From positions 86,466-150,465 of the forward strand of contig BEXV01000600.1 in NCBI GenBank assembly GCA_003118195.1: a DNA stretch of 64,000 nucleotides, read 5' to 3'. The notes under the pieces were generated by a model that saw only the letters and a list, made by a program, of their open reading frames with translations, was not told the origin of the DNA and ran no database searches. This stretch comes from Hemicentrotus pulcherrimus (lineage: Eukaryota; Echinodermata; Echinoidea; Camarodonta; Strongylocentrotidae). Below, one piece after another: positions 8,996-21,200 of the stretch; the first letter of the stretch is position 1, and the number at the start of each line of letters is the position of its first letter. The position numbers and the translations under genes were made by a program.

Positions 8996-9098
8996 GAAGG
9001 TTCTGGTATTCCGGTAGCTCGGCACGTTAGAGTTAATGCAAGACGTTGGTCTCCATTAATCGATTCAGGCTGTTCCACTATGGAAGGTGGAACATCAT
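8996..9098 (-). CDS. L1-family CAM, Ig domain 1, first half
   Basis: 103-nt exon, entered in phase 1 after TTCTAG and left in phase 2 at TTC/GTAAGT. It encodes the N-terminal linker and the first strands of an Ig domain: DVPPSIVEQPESING, then LTLTCRATGIPEP. The PP.I..QP opening and the C.A.G.P.P motif match the first Ig domain of neuroglian and L1-type proteins. The cysteine is residue 57 of the assembled protein and should pair with Cys106 in the next exon. The exon stops just before the core tryptophan, so the intron splits the Ig fold between the B and C strands. In L1 relatives the Ig1-Ig4 domains mediate homophilic and heterophilic adhesion between neurons and glia. Confidence 0.88.
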
Positions 9099-9429
9099 CT
9101 AGAAGAGTACCAAAAATAATTTAAAAAATAATGTTATTATACTGGACAAGATAGATAACACGGTCATGTGTGTGCTTGCTTCTGCTGCCTTCTACACATG
9201 CGACAACATCTACTTCCTCTACTTCTTATTCTGTTACTAATACTACTACATGTACTATTATTACAAGCAATACTACTCCTTTGCCACTACACCCCTAAAA
9301 AAAACACCCTGTTACAAGGAGCAAAAGAGTGATGGCATTACCCGTTTAAAAAAGCTCTCTAAAAAAGTCTCTATACTTCCATACATGTACTTCTAGATAC
9401 TTCCACCACTTTCTCTTCAACTTAACCTC

Positions 9430-9670
9430 AAACATGTCTCTGATTTTTGTCTCTTTCATGGTTCCTCTTTCTTTTCCTTTCATTTGTTTTCTTTCTTTTT
9501 CTATGTACCTGTCTCCATCTCTTTGTTTTTTTCAAGGAGGTTCATAGTTTTTTTTCTCTCTCTCTTTTCTCCCTCATCTTGCTCTCTCTTGCTCTCTCTC
9601 TCTCTCTTTTCACTTTCTCTCCTCATCACTTCTCTCTTTGCTGTAGCCTTTCTTTCATTATTCTGCTTTT
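9430..9670 (+). repeat. Pyrimidine-rich tract with (CT)n
   Basis: Long TTTCTCTCTC-type stretch, densest at 9548-9640. The Phe/Leu/Ser-rich frames across it are composition artefacts. Confidence 0.85.
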
Positions 9671-10947
9671 TGACCTTTGCAAAATATTAAGTGTTGAATT
9701 AAAACTAAGTAAAACAATATTAAATGTATTAAAATCTATAAGACATGTATATCTGAGTCATTGACTTTTGTAAGCACAATGAAAAAATGGGCAGGGACCC
9801 AATGAAATTCCAAACAACTCCAAACTATGAAGATTCATCACAATATCACAGACACACAAGTCCCAATAGTATCATAAACTTTATTTTAAATATTTAATGA
9901 AAAAAAAAATAATCAAGAATTCCTAAAAAATGCTCTAAATATATTTAGTTAATTGATTAATTGATTGCATTCATTAGACCAAGAAATTTTCCTGCAGATT
10001 TTATATTTGTTTCACTTCTTTGTCACTTTTTCATTTACCATATACATAGAGACCTTTTTTCATATATATAATGTGCTATATAAGAACTGTTTTATTGCTA
10101 TTGTTATTATAGAGTTACCAGCATTTTCATGATACATTATCACGCCTCTTCCCCTATTTTAATATCATATTGGCATATAGATCCAAATACAAGACATGTG
10201 TTTTGCCTGGGCCAAACTGTGCACAATGCAAAAGAAAAAAAAAAAGAATTCATCAAGCAATGTAAGCAAAGTAATTCCTCTGGACTTTCTCATTTATTAA
10301 TTTCTTTTTTCTTTTTGTGCTTTCGCTAATGGCAGGTGGCATACATATGGGTGTGAACATTGACACTGTGCTTGCAGGGGACCTTATTACAGACCAATCA
10401 TTGAAGTGAATACTTATTTGTCCATATTTCTTCCTCTTGATTCATAATTTTTGGTCTTGGTGATGATGATCATCTGAACTCTAGCTATTCATCCCTCACA
10501 TGTACGATCATCTCAATTGGGAGTGACAAACCTTGAAATTTGATTTAATTTTGCAATCTGTCATAGATTTAGAAGTCCGTAACTGCTGAGAAATGCCAGC
10601 TGGGGGTGGGGTGGATTCAGAGATATTAGGATAAGCATTGAATAGGAAGATACTGTGCTTTTTTAGAAACTTGAAATAAGAAATGTAATTAAATAGTCAA
10701 AGTAATAAACTCATGAATAATTCCTCTCTCCAATTAGTCTTTGAATTCAGACACAGATGATCTTTCCAGTAGTTGACAGTGCTAGATCAAAAAATTACAA
10801 CTCACAAAATTGTATATACATATATATAAATATAAATAAATTAATTGTAAAATACAACACAAATTCATAATGGTATTAAGAAATAATTGGTGAAACTGAC
10901 GTCTGTCTAATAATGTAGTTTGATTGCATTGTAAGAGTCATCATTAA

Positions 10948-11330
10948 AGAGAAACTCCAGTACTGTTAACAAAGAAAATTAATTTTCACAGAATCAAACG
11001 AAACTTACACTGAATGTTAAAGATTACAAATAAATAACATGTGCCAAACAATTTTGGAAGAAAATGTATACTGGCTGAGTAATGAGCATAGAAAGACGAG
11101 GAAATCAAGGTGGTACCAACCCCGACACCATGTGTGTTGTCCCCTATATAGCTTTCTGTGTACAGTGCTTGATACTTTACCAAGACTCGGTTAAATTTAT
11201 TATGATTTTGATGACTACAGACCCTTGCGGTGCACACCAATACTTACATGCTACATGATCAACTGTTTCTGATCCTTTCCACACCTTTTCTTTCACAATG
11301 CAATCGCATTACCAGTACTAAAGTTTAGCT
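10948..11330 (-). mobile_element. TTAA-flanked MITE, family 1
   Basis: 383-bp element flanked by TTAA on both sides (10944-10947 and 11331-11334). In minus orientation it begins AGCTAAA, then CTGGTAATGCGATTGCATTG, and matches the elements at 53195, 55825 and 49938 through ATAAGTATTGGTGTG.AC.GCA-type segments. The ends are short inverted repeats. A TTAA target is typical of Kolobok and piggyBac transposons. Confidence 0.8.
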
Positions 11331-13016
11331 TTAACCCTCCACCCAATTTTGTAAAGTATGGTCATCTGCTTTGTGATGCAACACATAAAATAGAGGGATG
11401 AAGTCACATTGGCTGCTGAGGTAAGGAAACCTAGATAAATATTGCCCTAGACTCCTTAAAACACTATGTACATTAGCTCTTTCGCCTATCACTGGGATCC
11501 GATTTCCCCCCTGACAGTTCAAAAACAAATCGGGGAAGAAATTAAACAAATGTATTGATCAACAGCACGTGAATATTGGATTGCGATGGAGCTATGGGGA
11601 CGGCAATTTGAGGCAATCTAAACACGGGCCAACATCACACTTATCGACCAATGATTGTTTTAATTCTCTCATCGATGAAGGGGCCAGATTTGAGGCTTCT
11701 AAATAAATAGATGGTGGTGTAGGGTGATCTTCAAAGGGCAATGGTTTGTAACTTGATCTTTATGATATATTCTGATTATCTCTAATCTGTAAAAGAAATG
11801 ATGAAAAGTCACTCGCTGTTTTGTTTGAACACGTGCATGAACTCCCATTGAACATATTTTTAAAAAAATCTACTTTCATACCCACTTAAATGACCCTATC
11901 TTAGGACAATTTTTCCCACATTTAATAAGTATTATCATTAAAGAAAAGGGGCCCAAAGCACTACCGAAAAAAATATGCACATGAATTTGATGTCTTATGA
12001 CTGAACTTCATAACATTCATTAGAAGAAAAAAAACCTTCCATGTCTCATAATTTGTTCCAATTAATAAAAAATAACCTTTGAATATTTTAATTTCAATGT
12101 ATGTATTAGAGCAAATGTAGTCGATACTGTAGAGCATAACAGCAAGGTTGATCGAGCCAAGCAGAGCAGAATCCCTTGCCAGACCCTCGTATTTCCAGTT
12201 CATATTATTTAGTGTATTATGTATTGGAAGAGAACCAGTGAAGGTGTAATCACTCTTGTTTGTCACCCCAATGAATCAAGATTAATGCCGTTGAGCAAGG
12301 GACTGGCGTCAAAAAAATAAATTCACTAATGGAAAGATGCTAATGCACCCTTTGTGCTATGCCAGGCATAATTTCCGCCCAAAATTACAAACCACTTCCG
12401 TACCATTTCAAAACCATGGAGAACTTGCAAAATGCACGTAATGATTTTTTTTTTTCCTTTTTGGTTGGGCTTTTTCTTATCACAACCTCTTTCTTAGCCA
12501 TGATCTTTCCCACTTGCTTCTGAAACCATACCAACGGCCCTCTTTTTAGAATCAATTATTGGTATAGGCATGAACAAATGCCAAGATGATCATATTATTG
12601 TTTTTGTGCCTTGATTGACTATATTTACATTAAAAATCAAATAAGTAAATGTATTTAAATCAATAGCAGATAAATAAGGAGTCTATTTGAAGCATAGTTT
12701 TGCACATAATTTATCTCTACTTAATTTGACTTGTTTTTCTTTCCTCAGATAATGATTATAATGAAAAGATTTTTGAGGATCTATTAGAATATCCCAGTCA
12801 AACCACTAATACAGAGGGCTGAAGAAAATCATCTCAATAATTGTACACATTTATTGACTTTATGTTGTACTCATGTTTCTCCTACTTTCTCCCTTCTCTT
12901 CAAAATCTTTCACATCAATCTCTCTTGAATATATTTCTGAATTATCTGCAGCCTATTCATATATACATCCAGCATTTCCTGATTCTTTCACTTAATGCTC
13001 TACATCCCCTTTCACC

Positions 13017-13038
13017 ATCTCTCTCTCTCTCTCTCTCT
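13017..13038 (+). repeat. (CT)n microsatellite
   Basis: About eleven CT units in the intron between mini-exon and Ig1. Confidence 0.95.
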
Positions 13039-14662
13039 AATAATTAAGTGTACTTAAAATAAAACTGTTACGAACAAGTATAAAAACATGAAAAATTGTT
13101 AACTTGTCCTTATCATCCAATACTGGTACATCAGCAACAAAAAGCAGGGAGTTTTAACCCAAATCATTTTAAATTTAAATTTAAATGTGGCAAATCTTGT
13201 TATATTTATATATAAGGTCACGTCCTTGGCTGTCCATGTTCATATATGAGCCTCCTTTTTGCTTATCACAATCTGTATGTCTAGATGCTAAGCACATAAA
13301 AGCTTTTGCCCATTTTGTAGAATTTGTATTACCTTGAGGTTCTCCTGTTACATGTACATGTACATCAGAGGAAAAAAACTATTTTTGTTCACAGGAGCTT
13401 TAAATTGTCAATTTATTCATTATTCTATTTTACATGTTACAGAACTAAAAATTTCATTACAATAGTGGTATGAAGTTTTTGTTGTTTTTGTATCATAGCT
13501 CTATCAAACTTTTCCAGAGCTGAAATGCTCAGTGCTCCAGTACAATTTTGTTCCCACTGATGTACAGTATATTACATGAAAATATATTCTGAGGCAGCAC
13601 ATTGACAATCCACTGCATGCACGATTGCACGTGGCCTTAATAGACAAATTTATTCATTTTCACCAAGTTTGATTGATAAATACTTTTTAAAATTGATGAT
13701 CATCATTAGTAAGAACTTCAAACTGAATATTATATGAATAAGGATTTAGAAAAAAAAATAGTTATTGTGAATTAATGAAATACTGAAATGGAAGGAAATC
13801 ATGAGAAATGTATGACAAAAAATAAAATACAATAGTTATGCCACGCATGAATCAATGTCTTTAAGGAATGAATGACAAGAAAAATGATGAATATCTTTCC
13901 ATGTAAACATGTATATTCAATATAAAAAAGGCGCAGAGAACACGTAACGGAAGATAAAGCACAAATGCACAATATATATAGAGGCAGCTCCCCATTTAAG
14001 AAATAGATATCTAGAACAGACCTTATCAAACACAGGTCTGTTGAATACTAGAAGGACGCTAACTACATATAAAATGATACATATTTAAGCCTTGATGACA
14101 CCCAGCAGATAATACATGCAAGCATATAACAGAATAATATTTTCTTCTCTTTCTAAATGATAATAACCCATCACAATCTTTAAAACAATTTTTGTTTCTT
14201 TTAATGATAATCACATTCTGAAACTCATTTCAAAGTGCCATTTAGACATTCAAAAGTCCCCTTCAAAGACAACCTTTTTTCTGAAATGATCATTCTTTTA
14301 ATTAAAGTTTATCAGACTTGATGATTTTTTTAAGGGGGCAGCAAGGCTGTCAAGAAACCAAACACAGTGAAAAGTTCATTTCCAAAAGATAGGTTTCGTA
14401 ACATTTTACTCTGTTTCTGTACTTGCATTTGCAAAGCAAACATAAAAGAAAAAACATGTTTAATATAAAGAAATCCTGCTTCAAGTATCATGCAACCTGA
14501 AAAGACACATGGAACCAATTGCGCAAAGCAAAGGAATACACACAACATAAATCATAAAAGGTAGAAGAATTTACAGGCAATGTGGGTTCAGCCATAAATA
14601 AGCAGATCAATTAGCAAAGCAAATAATATAAAGTGACAAAAATAATTTAGGGAAACTTATAC

Positions 14663-14698
14663 CTTCACTTGGCAGTTGGGATTTTGCTCTTGGGAAAA
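14663..14698 (-). CDS. 36-nt phase 1-1 mini-exon between signal peptide and Ig1
   Basis: Short exon bounded by a TTTTTAG acceptor and a GAAG/GTATAAGT donor. Joined to the signal exon and to the first Ig1 exon it adds 12 codons (FPRAKSQLPSE plus a split codon) with no frame change. It starts and ends in phase 1 and is a multiple of three, so it can be included or skipped. Vertebrate L1CAM is known to carry a very short, alternatively spliced exon at the same place, just after the signal peptide. That positional match supports this call, although the residues differ. The peptide is polar and basic and would form the linker before Ig1. The upstream pyrimidine tract is only moderate, as expected of a regulated exon. 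It is the least certain of the five exons because it is so short. Confidence 0.6.
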
Positions 14699-14886
14699 CT
14701 AAAAATAGATTTCAAAGAGGATAGCAGCAGGAAAAGCAAGAATAATCATCACAAACAAGAAACACAAATCATCACAAGAAAATCATAAACTATCCTAGCA
14801 GGTTGCATGGTAAGCAACACGTAATTTGAGATTCATATCTCCCACTACTGCTAGTCAGGTCTTCGGCAGCAAAACAAAACGGACGN

Positions 14887-14990
14887 GGGGGGTCAATTTT
14901 ACCCCTTCACTCATTAATTCATAACTTTAAACAAATATAAGGGGGGGAGGGGTGAGGTCAATTATAACCCTTCACTCATTGATTTATAAG
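14887..14990. repeat. Direct duplication after an N
   Basis: GGGGTCAATTTTACCCCTTC, then ACTCATTAATTCATAA (from 14887), is echoed at 14954-14990 as GGTCAATTATAACCCTTC, then ACTCATTGATTTATAA. An N at 14886 and G-runs adjoin. It lies in the intron just upstream of the mini-exon. Confidence 0.7.
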
Positions 14991-17238
14991 AAGAAGAAAA
15001 ATTGCTGACCCTTTTTGCGGCCGTTTTCCATGTGTCAAGCCCTTAGAGTGTTGAATCCTGAAGGTAATTGTTGAATTACATTTCTGGTAATGTGTTGCAA
15101 TGCACAAAATACAAGAACCACATACTTTTAGAAGTAGCCCTCACAAATAAAATTTTGATTCTGACCCTGCAGGTCTTGTTGCATTAAATGATATATTTGC
15201 AGTGGTTGAGAATTTGTTTCTTCTGATTTTTTTTTTAATGCCCTGTCATATTGGGATTAAATCGCTTGTCATAGAACAATACAAGAAGCCATCTACAGAT
15301 CATCTCCCAACTAAAACAAAATGGCGGGATTTATTTGCAAAGGGATGACATATTCGGTATACTGAGCTGTGAAAAGAAAAGAGACAACAGTTAAAAGGCA
15401 AAATAACAAATATCATATACAGAGAATACTTTACAAGATAATGCAGAAAACAATCTGTATTATTTGATTTCTAACGAGAAAAAAAAAGCTCTTTAAAAAC
15501 TACACACACTAAATTCTAAATTTCACTGAAAGAAATGTAACAGAGAATAGAATTTTTTTTTTTTTGGGGGGGTGGATATGAGTTTTGTTGATGAAATCAT
15601 ATAAAGGAACATGTTTACTAAAATGAAATATGAGTTTCCCACTGTACATAGTAAAACATAAAATGTAAATGTAATTTCTAATGTATAAACCTAAACAATC
15701 AACAAGCCTATGATAGTATTTCCTAAAGTGAAGGAACAATGTGAATGTTTTCAAATAAACTATAGGTAAGAATCTACATTTACAAGTGATGGAGTCTGTT
15801 TAATATGAAGAAAAAAAAAAATGTTTCATCAGAAATGAAAGAGTAAGAATATCTATGCTTATTGCTTTTGATATGTAGCATATAGACATACAATTCAAGT
15901 GGAAGATGAAGAGGGGTTATACGGAAAGAGGATGGAAGATAAGATTTTTCCACCATTACTGAACTCTGAACATGAATAATCAAACTGCAGTGACACAATG
16001 TGATTAAATTCCTGATGTTGAGTATTCAAACTAACGGACAGGGGGGGGGGGATACTCCCAGTCTCAGTTCAATCCGTTCATTATGAATTTTTCTATGTGT
16101 GTATGAAATTATGAATATGAGTATTAGAGTGAATAGATGGGGGGGGAGGTGAGGGGTGAGGGGGGGGATATATTTGGTTGCCTTTACTTCCCAAGAGCAG
16201 TGGAGACATGGTGACTATGATTGTATTTGAGAGAGAGGAATAATGCATGAGTCCACTCATTTGAACCAAGGTAGTCATTAAAAACTAATCACTTGGTCCC
16301 ATCAAAGAGAAACAAATATTTGCCCCGGCGACTTCCGTGTTCTCTTGATGAAGCAGTGGGCACAGGGGGATGATCGGAGCCCTAGAAAACATGCTTGACT
16401 ATGATAGATAACCCAATAAAGCGTTGGGTATTATCTTGGTACAGAGCTAATTCTTTATGCGCCAATGAGGGGTTGCTATGGAAACTGATCTGATTGCCAG
16501 ACTTGTTGGCTGTTTGATGAAGGAATGAATGTTTGTTCAGTCTTAGCTGCATCAATCAATAGAAAGGAATTGCATTTTTTTCCCGATTTTTTTTCTTCTT
16601 GCTAGGAATTATTGTAAAATATTTCTTTTAGGTGAATGTATAGCATTGATTTTTACCACCGTTCAAAAGTGCAAAAAATTCTCATCATATTTTATGCCTT
16701 AAAAAAAAACAGATAAGGAAAAGGGAGTAACCAAGAGAGAAAAGGGTTATAACAACACATTTTGAAGAAATAGGAAGATGGAGGGCAGGAGAAAGACTAA
16801 AGAAAGAGGAAGAGAAAGAGGAAGAGAAAGAGAAAGAGACCGACTCACAGACAGAGAGACAAGGCTTAGAAAGACCAAGGCATACAGGAGTACAATTTGA
16901 ACCAGAGAGGAGGAGGGGTATAGGGAAAGAGGATGGAAGATAAGATAGGTAACTGTTGTGGAGCCTGATCCAATTTAATTGAAAGCGAAGGACTCCATGA
17001 AGAATTATGTGGCTTTTTGGCTCCACTGAGTTCGTGAATTGATGCTCTTGATCTGGGCTCATTTTTTTCATAATAAATTCTAGACCTATAATTATTTAGA
17101 AGTAATTATAAGACTGATCTAAGGATATTGCTGCTTAATGACATCTTTCATTTTTCAAAAGCCACATCTAATTGGTTTTCTGTGCCTAGCTGAGCCCATA
17201 GCTACATTGATAAACAACCTAATGTGAAGGATGAAATG

Positions 17239-17259
17239 TATATATATATATATATATAA
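17239..17259. repeat. (TA)n microsatellite
   Basis: About ten TA units; ordinary intronic simple repeat. Confidence 0.9.
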
Positions 17260-17396
17260 AGTCATGTTATTATTTTGAAATATTACTGCAGAAGTTTATT
17301 TACATAGAAATTACACAAGCTAATCATGTATTCAGATACTGGCATACTTGGTGGCCTTTCTTGGGGGTGGGGGAGCTGGGGGGGGGGGGGGGTTTT

Positions 17397-17483
17397 NNNN
17401 NNNNNNNNNNNNNNNNNNNNNNNNNNNNNNNNNNNNNNNNNNNNNNNNNNNNNNNNNNNNNNNNNNNNNNNNNNNNNNNNNNN
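17397..17483. other. Assembly gap (87 N) after a G-run
   Basis: Preceded by 15 G then TTTT (17378-17396). As with the first gap, poly-G is the likely cause. Frames crossing it are not real. Confidence 0.97.
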
Positions 17484-18034
17484 AATTTTTGTAGAATGAT
17501 TATAATTATTGTACAGGTACATATTTTTGGCCAAGATGGCCTCGCTGGTGTGATTACGCTTCTTTCAATATAGCTCAGCATTAAAGTGTACTTACATGTT
17601 TTATGATTATTTTAGAGATGATGGTTTTGCAGTTTTTCTTCATATTTTTAGCTTTGAACAGTATTGTACTTGAAGGAGAAAACAAAATTGATGACAGAAT
17701 ACTTGTGGAATTTGTTTCCTCCTGCATTTTCTAATTTTAGACTTTTTTGTTTGAAATTTATGTATAGAGACATAGGAAAGAGATTAAAGAGTGTTTTTTG
17801 CTCATGTATAAAAGAAATGTTAATTTTAAAAATGTTTTTCCAATTACTACATGAAGTGAGAAATAATAATATCAACATTTTTGTTTGCTAAATACACTGT
17901 AATAATATATATTGTATCAAAGCAGCCATTCAGAGAAAACTAATCTACAACTTTTTTCAACAAAATTAAAGAAAGAAATATTTTAAAATAATCTTTTTCA
18001 AATGCCAAGAAATGAAACAACATGGATTACTTAC

Positions 18035-18225
18035 ATGCAAGTGTCAGAGTAGCTATGCATAGTAGCAGACAGATGGGACTGAAAGAGTTCATTTTTGGTT
18101 GTTGGGATAGTCAATCATCCAATAAATAAGTCAAGGTGTTGAACACTTCTGCCTATCTCTGGCTCTGGCTCTTTCAGGTTTTTTCCCCTCTTTGGCAGTA
18201 GAAAGCTCCTCAGCTGTATTAAAAC
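18035..18225 (-). CDS. L1-family CAM exon with 5'UTR, start codon and signal peptide
   Basis: Exon read on the minus strand; the coding part is 18092-18035 (58 nt). It encodes a 19-residue N-terminus beginning MNSFSPIC, followed by a hydrophobic Leu/Ile/Ala core ending in LTLA, a typical cleavable secretory signal. It should direct the adhesion molecule to the ER and cell surface. The start is supported by an in-frame TGA a few codons upstream in the leader and by an A-rich context. The exon ends in phase 1 at a strong donor (T then GTAAGT). A TTTTCTTACAG acceptor at 18226 suggests the leader is itself spliced from an upstream noncoding exon, which I could not place. If that acceptor is unused, the leader simply extends upstream. 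The assignment to the L1 family rests on the downstream Ig exons, with which this exon shares phase. Confidence 0.8.
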
Positions 18226-21200
18226 CTGTAAGAAAATAGAGGAATTTGAGTTAATGATAATAAATGTTAAATAAATTGTTTTATCAATCATGTTGCTTTC
18301 TATTATGTACTCCACATACTTGTAAAACGCAAATAGTAAAGTGGAAAGCTGGTTCATGTACACAAATAGAAAAGCACAGTACTTGATTCAACTTATGAAT
18401 AAGCTTTTTGTCTTTGTTATTTAGTTTTGTTTTTGTTTTGCATGACTCTATTTGAGCTTAAAGTGTAAAACTCAAGTACTGGTAAAGCTTTATTGACTTA
18501 TGTCTAGTGTGGGACAAGGCCCAAATGGACACAAATACTATAAGTCTGCTGTCTGCATTAATATCAAACTCAATAAATTATAGTTTAACAAGAGTAAGAT
18601 TCAGAAAAAGGAGTAAGGAATACATAACAAATCTAGAGAATGATAAATTGAACTGAAGATGAAAAAATACATAGAGAAACCAAGACGAAACATAAGTAGA
18701 TAGGAAAACACTAATCAAGATGGCCTTAAACAAATTTTCTACCAGCTCTCGAAGCCCTCCCTGGTGACTGTTTTCACATTTAGGGAGAGAGGAAGGGGGA
18801 TGATACAAACTCCTGGATTGAAGGGTATTACTGAGATGGAATTGGGAGCCCAGCAGAGTAATCCTACCGCACCTCGCTACGCTGATTGATTCTGATCACA
18901 TGACTCATAAAGAAAACATTCAAGATGTGGCACATCCCTCAATTGTCTTGGTCTACTCAGGGACTTGAAAGCACCCCTGGTCTACTTTAATAGACCTTGG
19001 CTCTCTCTCTCCTGCTCCTCTTCCACACACTATAAAGCATGCATCTCCAGACAAAGGAATTGCACCTTCAAGACTAAATTCACAGCATCCTCTATGCGAA
19101 ATATCCCATGATATATCACCGAGCAACATTCTAAAAAAGCTCTCACCAGAACTCGATGGTCTAATCTCATATTTCTTGTATCAGACTCTATCATCAGTAT
19201 GCTATGATAGGAGTTCCTTTATTTATCTTGTTCACCAAAAGTCCTGGATGTTTCAGCCATTAGTGGGATGATTTGGAAACCATTTGCCTCGATCATCTCC
19301 AAGACATGGCTGACTCATCGTAATTACATGATTTATTCACAACACAATTTCATCCTCATAGTATATCCCTCTCTGTATGTTACTGAAAACATAGATGACA
19401 TAAATGTTCATGGAAGCAAGATCATACTCTTTAGCAGACGACTATTGATTTGGAGGAAAGACAGTGTCAACTTAAAGAAAATTATGAATCAGTTCTAAGA
19501 TGAGAAATGCATCCTCCATCCTAGACAGTGAAATTAATGGTTTATAGATGGTGGAGTAGAGGAGAAGACGTGCTAAAGAATGCTTTACGCATAAACAGTC
19601 AGACCGCAGCGTGCGCGATAATGAGGCTGTACGCTGATTTTTATTCAGCGTCTCTTTGGTAATCTCGTGCATTCACGTGTGCTGAAATTCACGAGATTTT
19701 CTGCGAGATTTGTAAGGGTGTACAGATAGCTGCTTTTGTGGTCGATAACTTTAGTCAACATGGCAGCACGCAACGGTAATTACTCTAGAGATCTTCAGCT
19801 TCAGTTTGATATGAAACTTGCCATATTTTACAATTTTGAAACAATCTTTTTTCACCACTTTTATGGTCGTTATTTTTGTAACATTTCAACAGCTATTTTG
19901 TACCCAGAATTTCGCTTTTGGTTCCTGACTTTGGTACATAATTAATTTGTTTACTTTGAGATTCGTTGGAAAGATGAAAAGTCACTGATCAAAATAATGT
20001 CAAAACCTAATTGACGCAAAATCATGTTTTCTTTATAATCATAATAATTAAGACCCTAAAAACCCGGAAATTACCAATTTGTTCTTTCTAATGATGGCGC
20101 GAAATTGTGTGATTTCATACTCGTGCACGCTCGCCGTCTGAGCAATGACAATGTATAACCGATTATTAAACTCCAGGGAGCTCCGCCGCGCCACAAACTG
20201 GTCGAAAAAAATAAGAAAAATGATTAAAAAAGAAAAAATATAGAAAATAATTATCAGATGGGCAATTTACGTATTTGAACCTGGGTCCTCAGATTGTTGC
20301 CATGACTGCTTGCGCGCACGTGCATTACAGGCGCACGCCACAAAACTAGGTCACTAATATTTGGTTTTCAGAATGTTAATAAACCAAAGCGGAACATATA
20401 TGACGTTGTTGACGTAGTTGACCAATCAGAACACTGTATTATCACATCGGCAAAGTTGACTACTTTTTTTAATTATTCATAAACATGAGCGTGATTTTTT
20501 TTGGTTCCTGACTTTGGTACAGCGTAAAATAAAATAATTTTCATATCATTGTAAAGAAAAATATTTATGCTTTATGCTGATTATAACATCTTCTTGACGC
20601 AAGAATGATTTCTATGTGAAAATCAGCCCTACTCTTTAGATAGATTAATCGTCGAAAAACCCCATTTTCAAGGCGAAATATCTGTTTCTAAAATATACCT
20701 AACATGATTATCATATAAATATATAGAGAGTGCAACTTCTTATCTTTAAAATAAGACCCATTTCATGAGAAATAAACAATTATAAAGGCAAAAACTGCCG
20801 TTCGGGAAGACCTTCTGCTCTGCTCATTACGTATTCAAGACGCGTAAATTCTTGCATACGTGCTGAATAAAATAGAGGGTTTTCGCACCGGCTGCGGTCT
20901 GACTGTAAAGATTGGGCATCCAGTAACTAAATACTAAACACATTAAAATAGTTTTAGTTTAAATGTTATCCAAACAATCGAGCTCACATAATGAGGTGGA
21001 ATGTAAATGTAAAACACTTAAATGATAATGATGCTAAATTTCAAAATGGAAAGTCATTTATTATCGATACTTTTCATTTAAGAACTTCAGAGTATATTTA
21101 TGGAAGCAAATTTTTGTATTGTAAATGCACACTTTGTGTTCACTTCCACAACATGATTGAAAATACCCATTAACAACAAAAAAATAATGATGCTACATAA

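Larger units (their letters stand above)
9099..14662 (-). other. Intron between mini-exon and Ig1
   Basis: 5.56-kb phase-1 intron, donor GTATAAGT and acceptor TTCTAG. It contains a pyrimidine-rich block at about 9430-9670, a TTAA MITE (10948-11330), a (CT)n run near 13017-13038 and otherwise AT-rich DNA. The short frames here show no domain and no plausible splice pairs. Confidence 0.75.
14699..18034 (-). other. First coding-gene intron (signal exon to mini-exon)
   Basis: 3.3-kb phase-1 intron with donor GTAAGT at 18034 and acceptor TTTTTAG at 14699. It holds the small duplication near the N at 14886, G-runs near 16040 and 16140, a purine-rich stretch (16770-16860), a (TA)n run (17239-17259) and an 87-N gap. 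Confidence 0.7.

Noticed and set aside
10986..11240. Minus frame similar in sequence to the frame at 53282-53527
   Set aside because: The similarity is explained by both lying in copies of the same MITE; stops and frameshifts differ between copies, so no protein is conserved.
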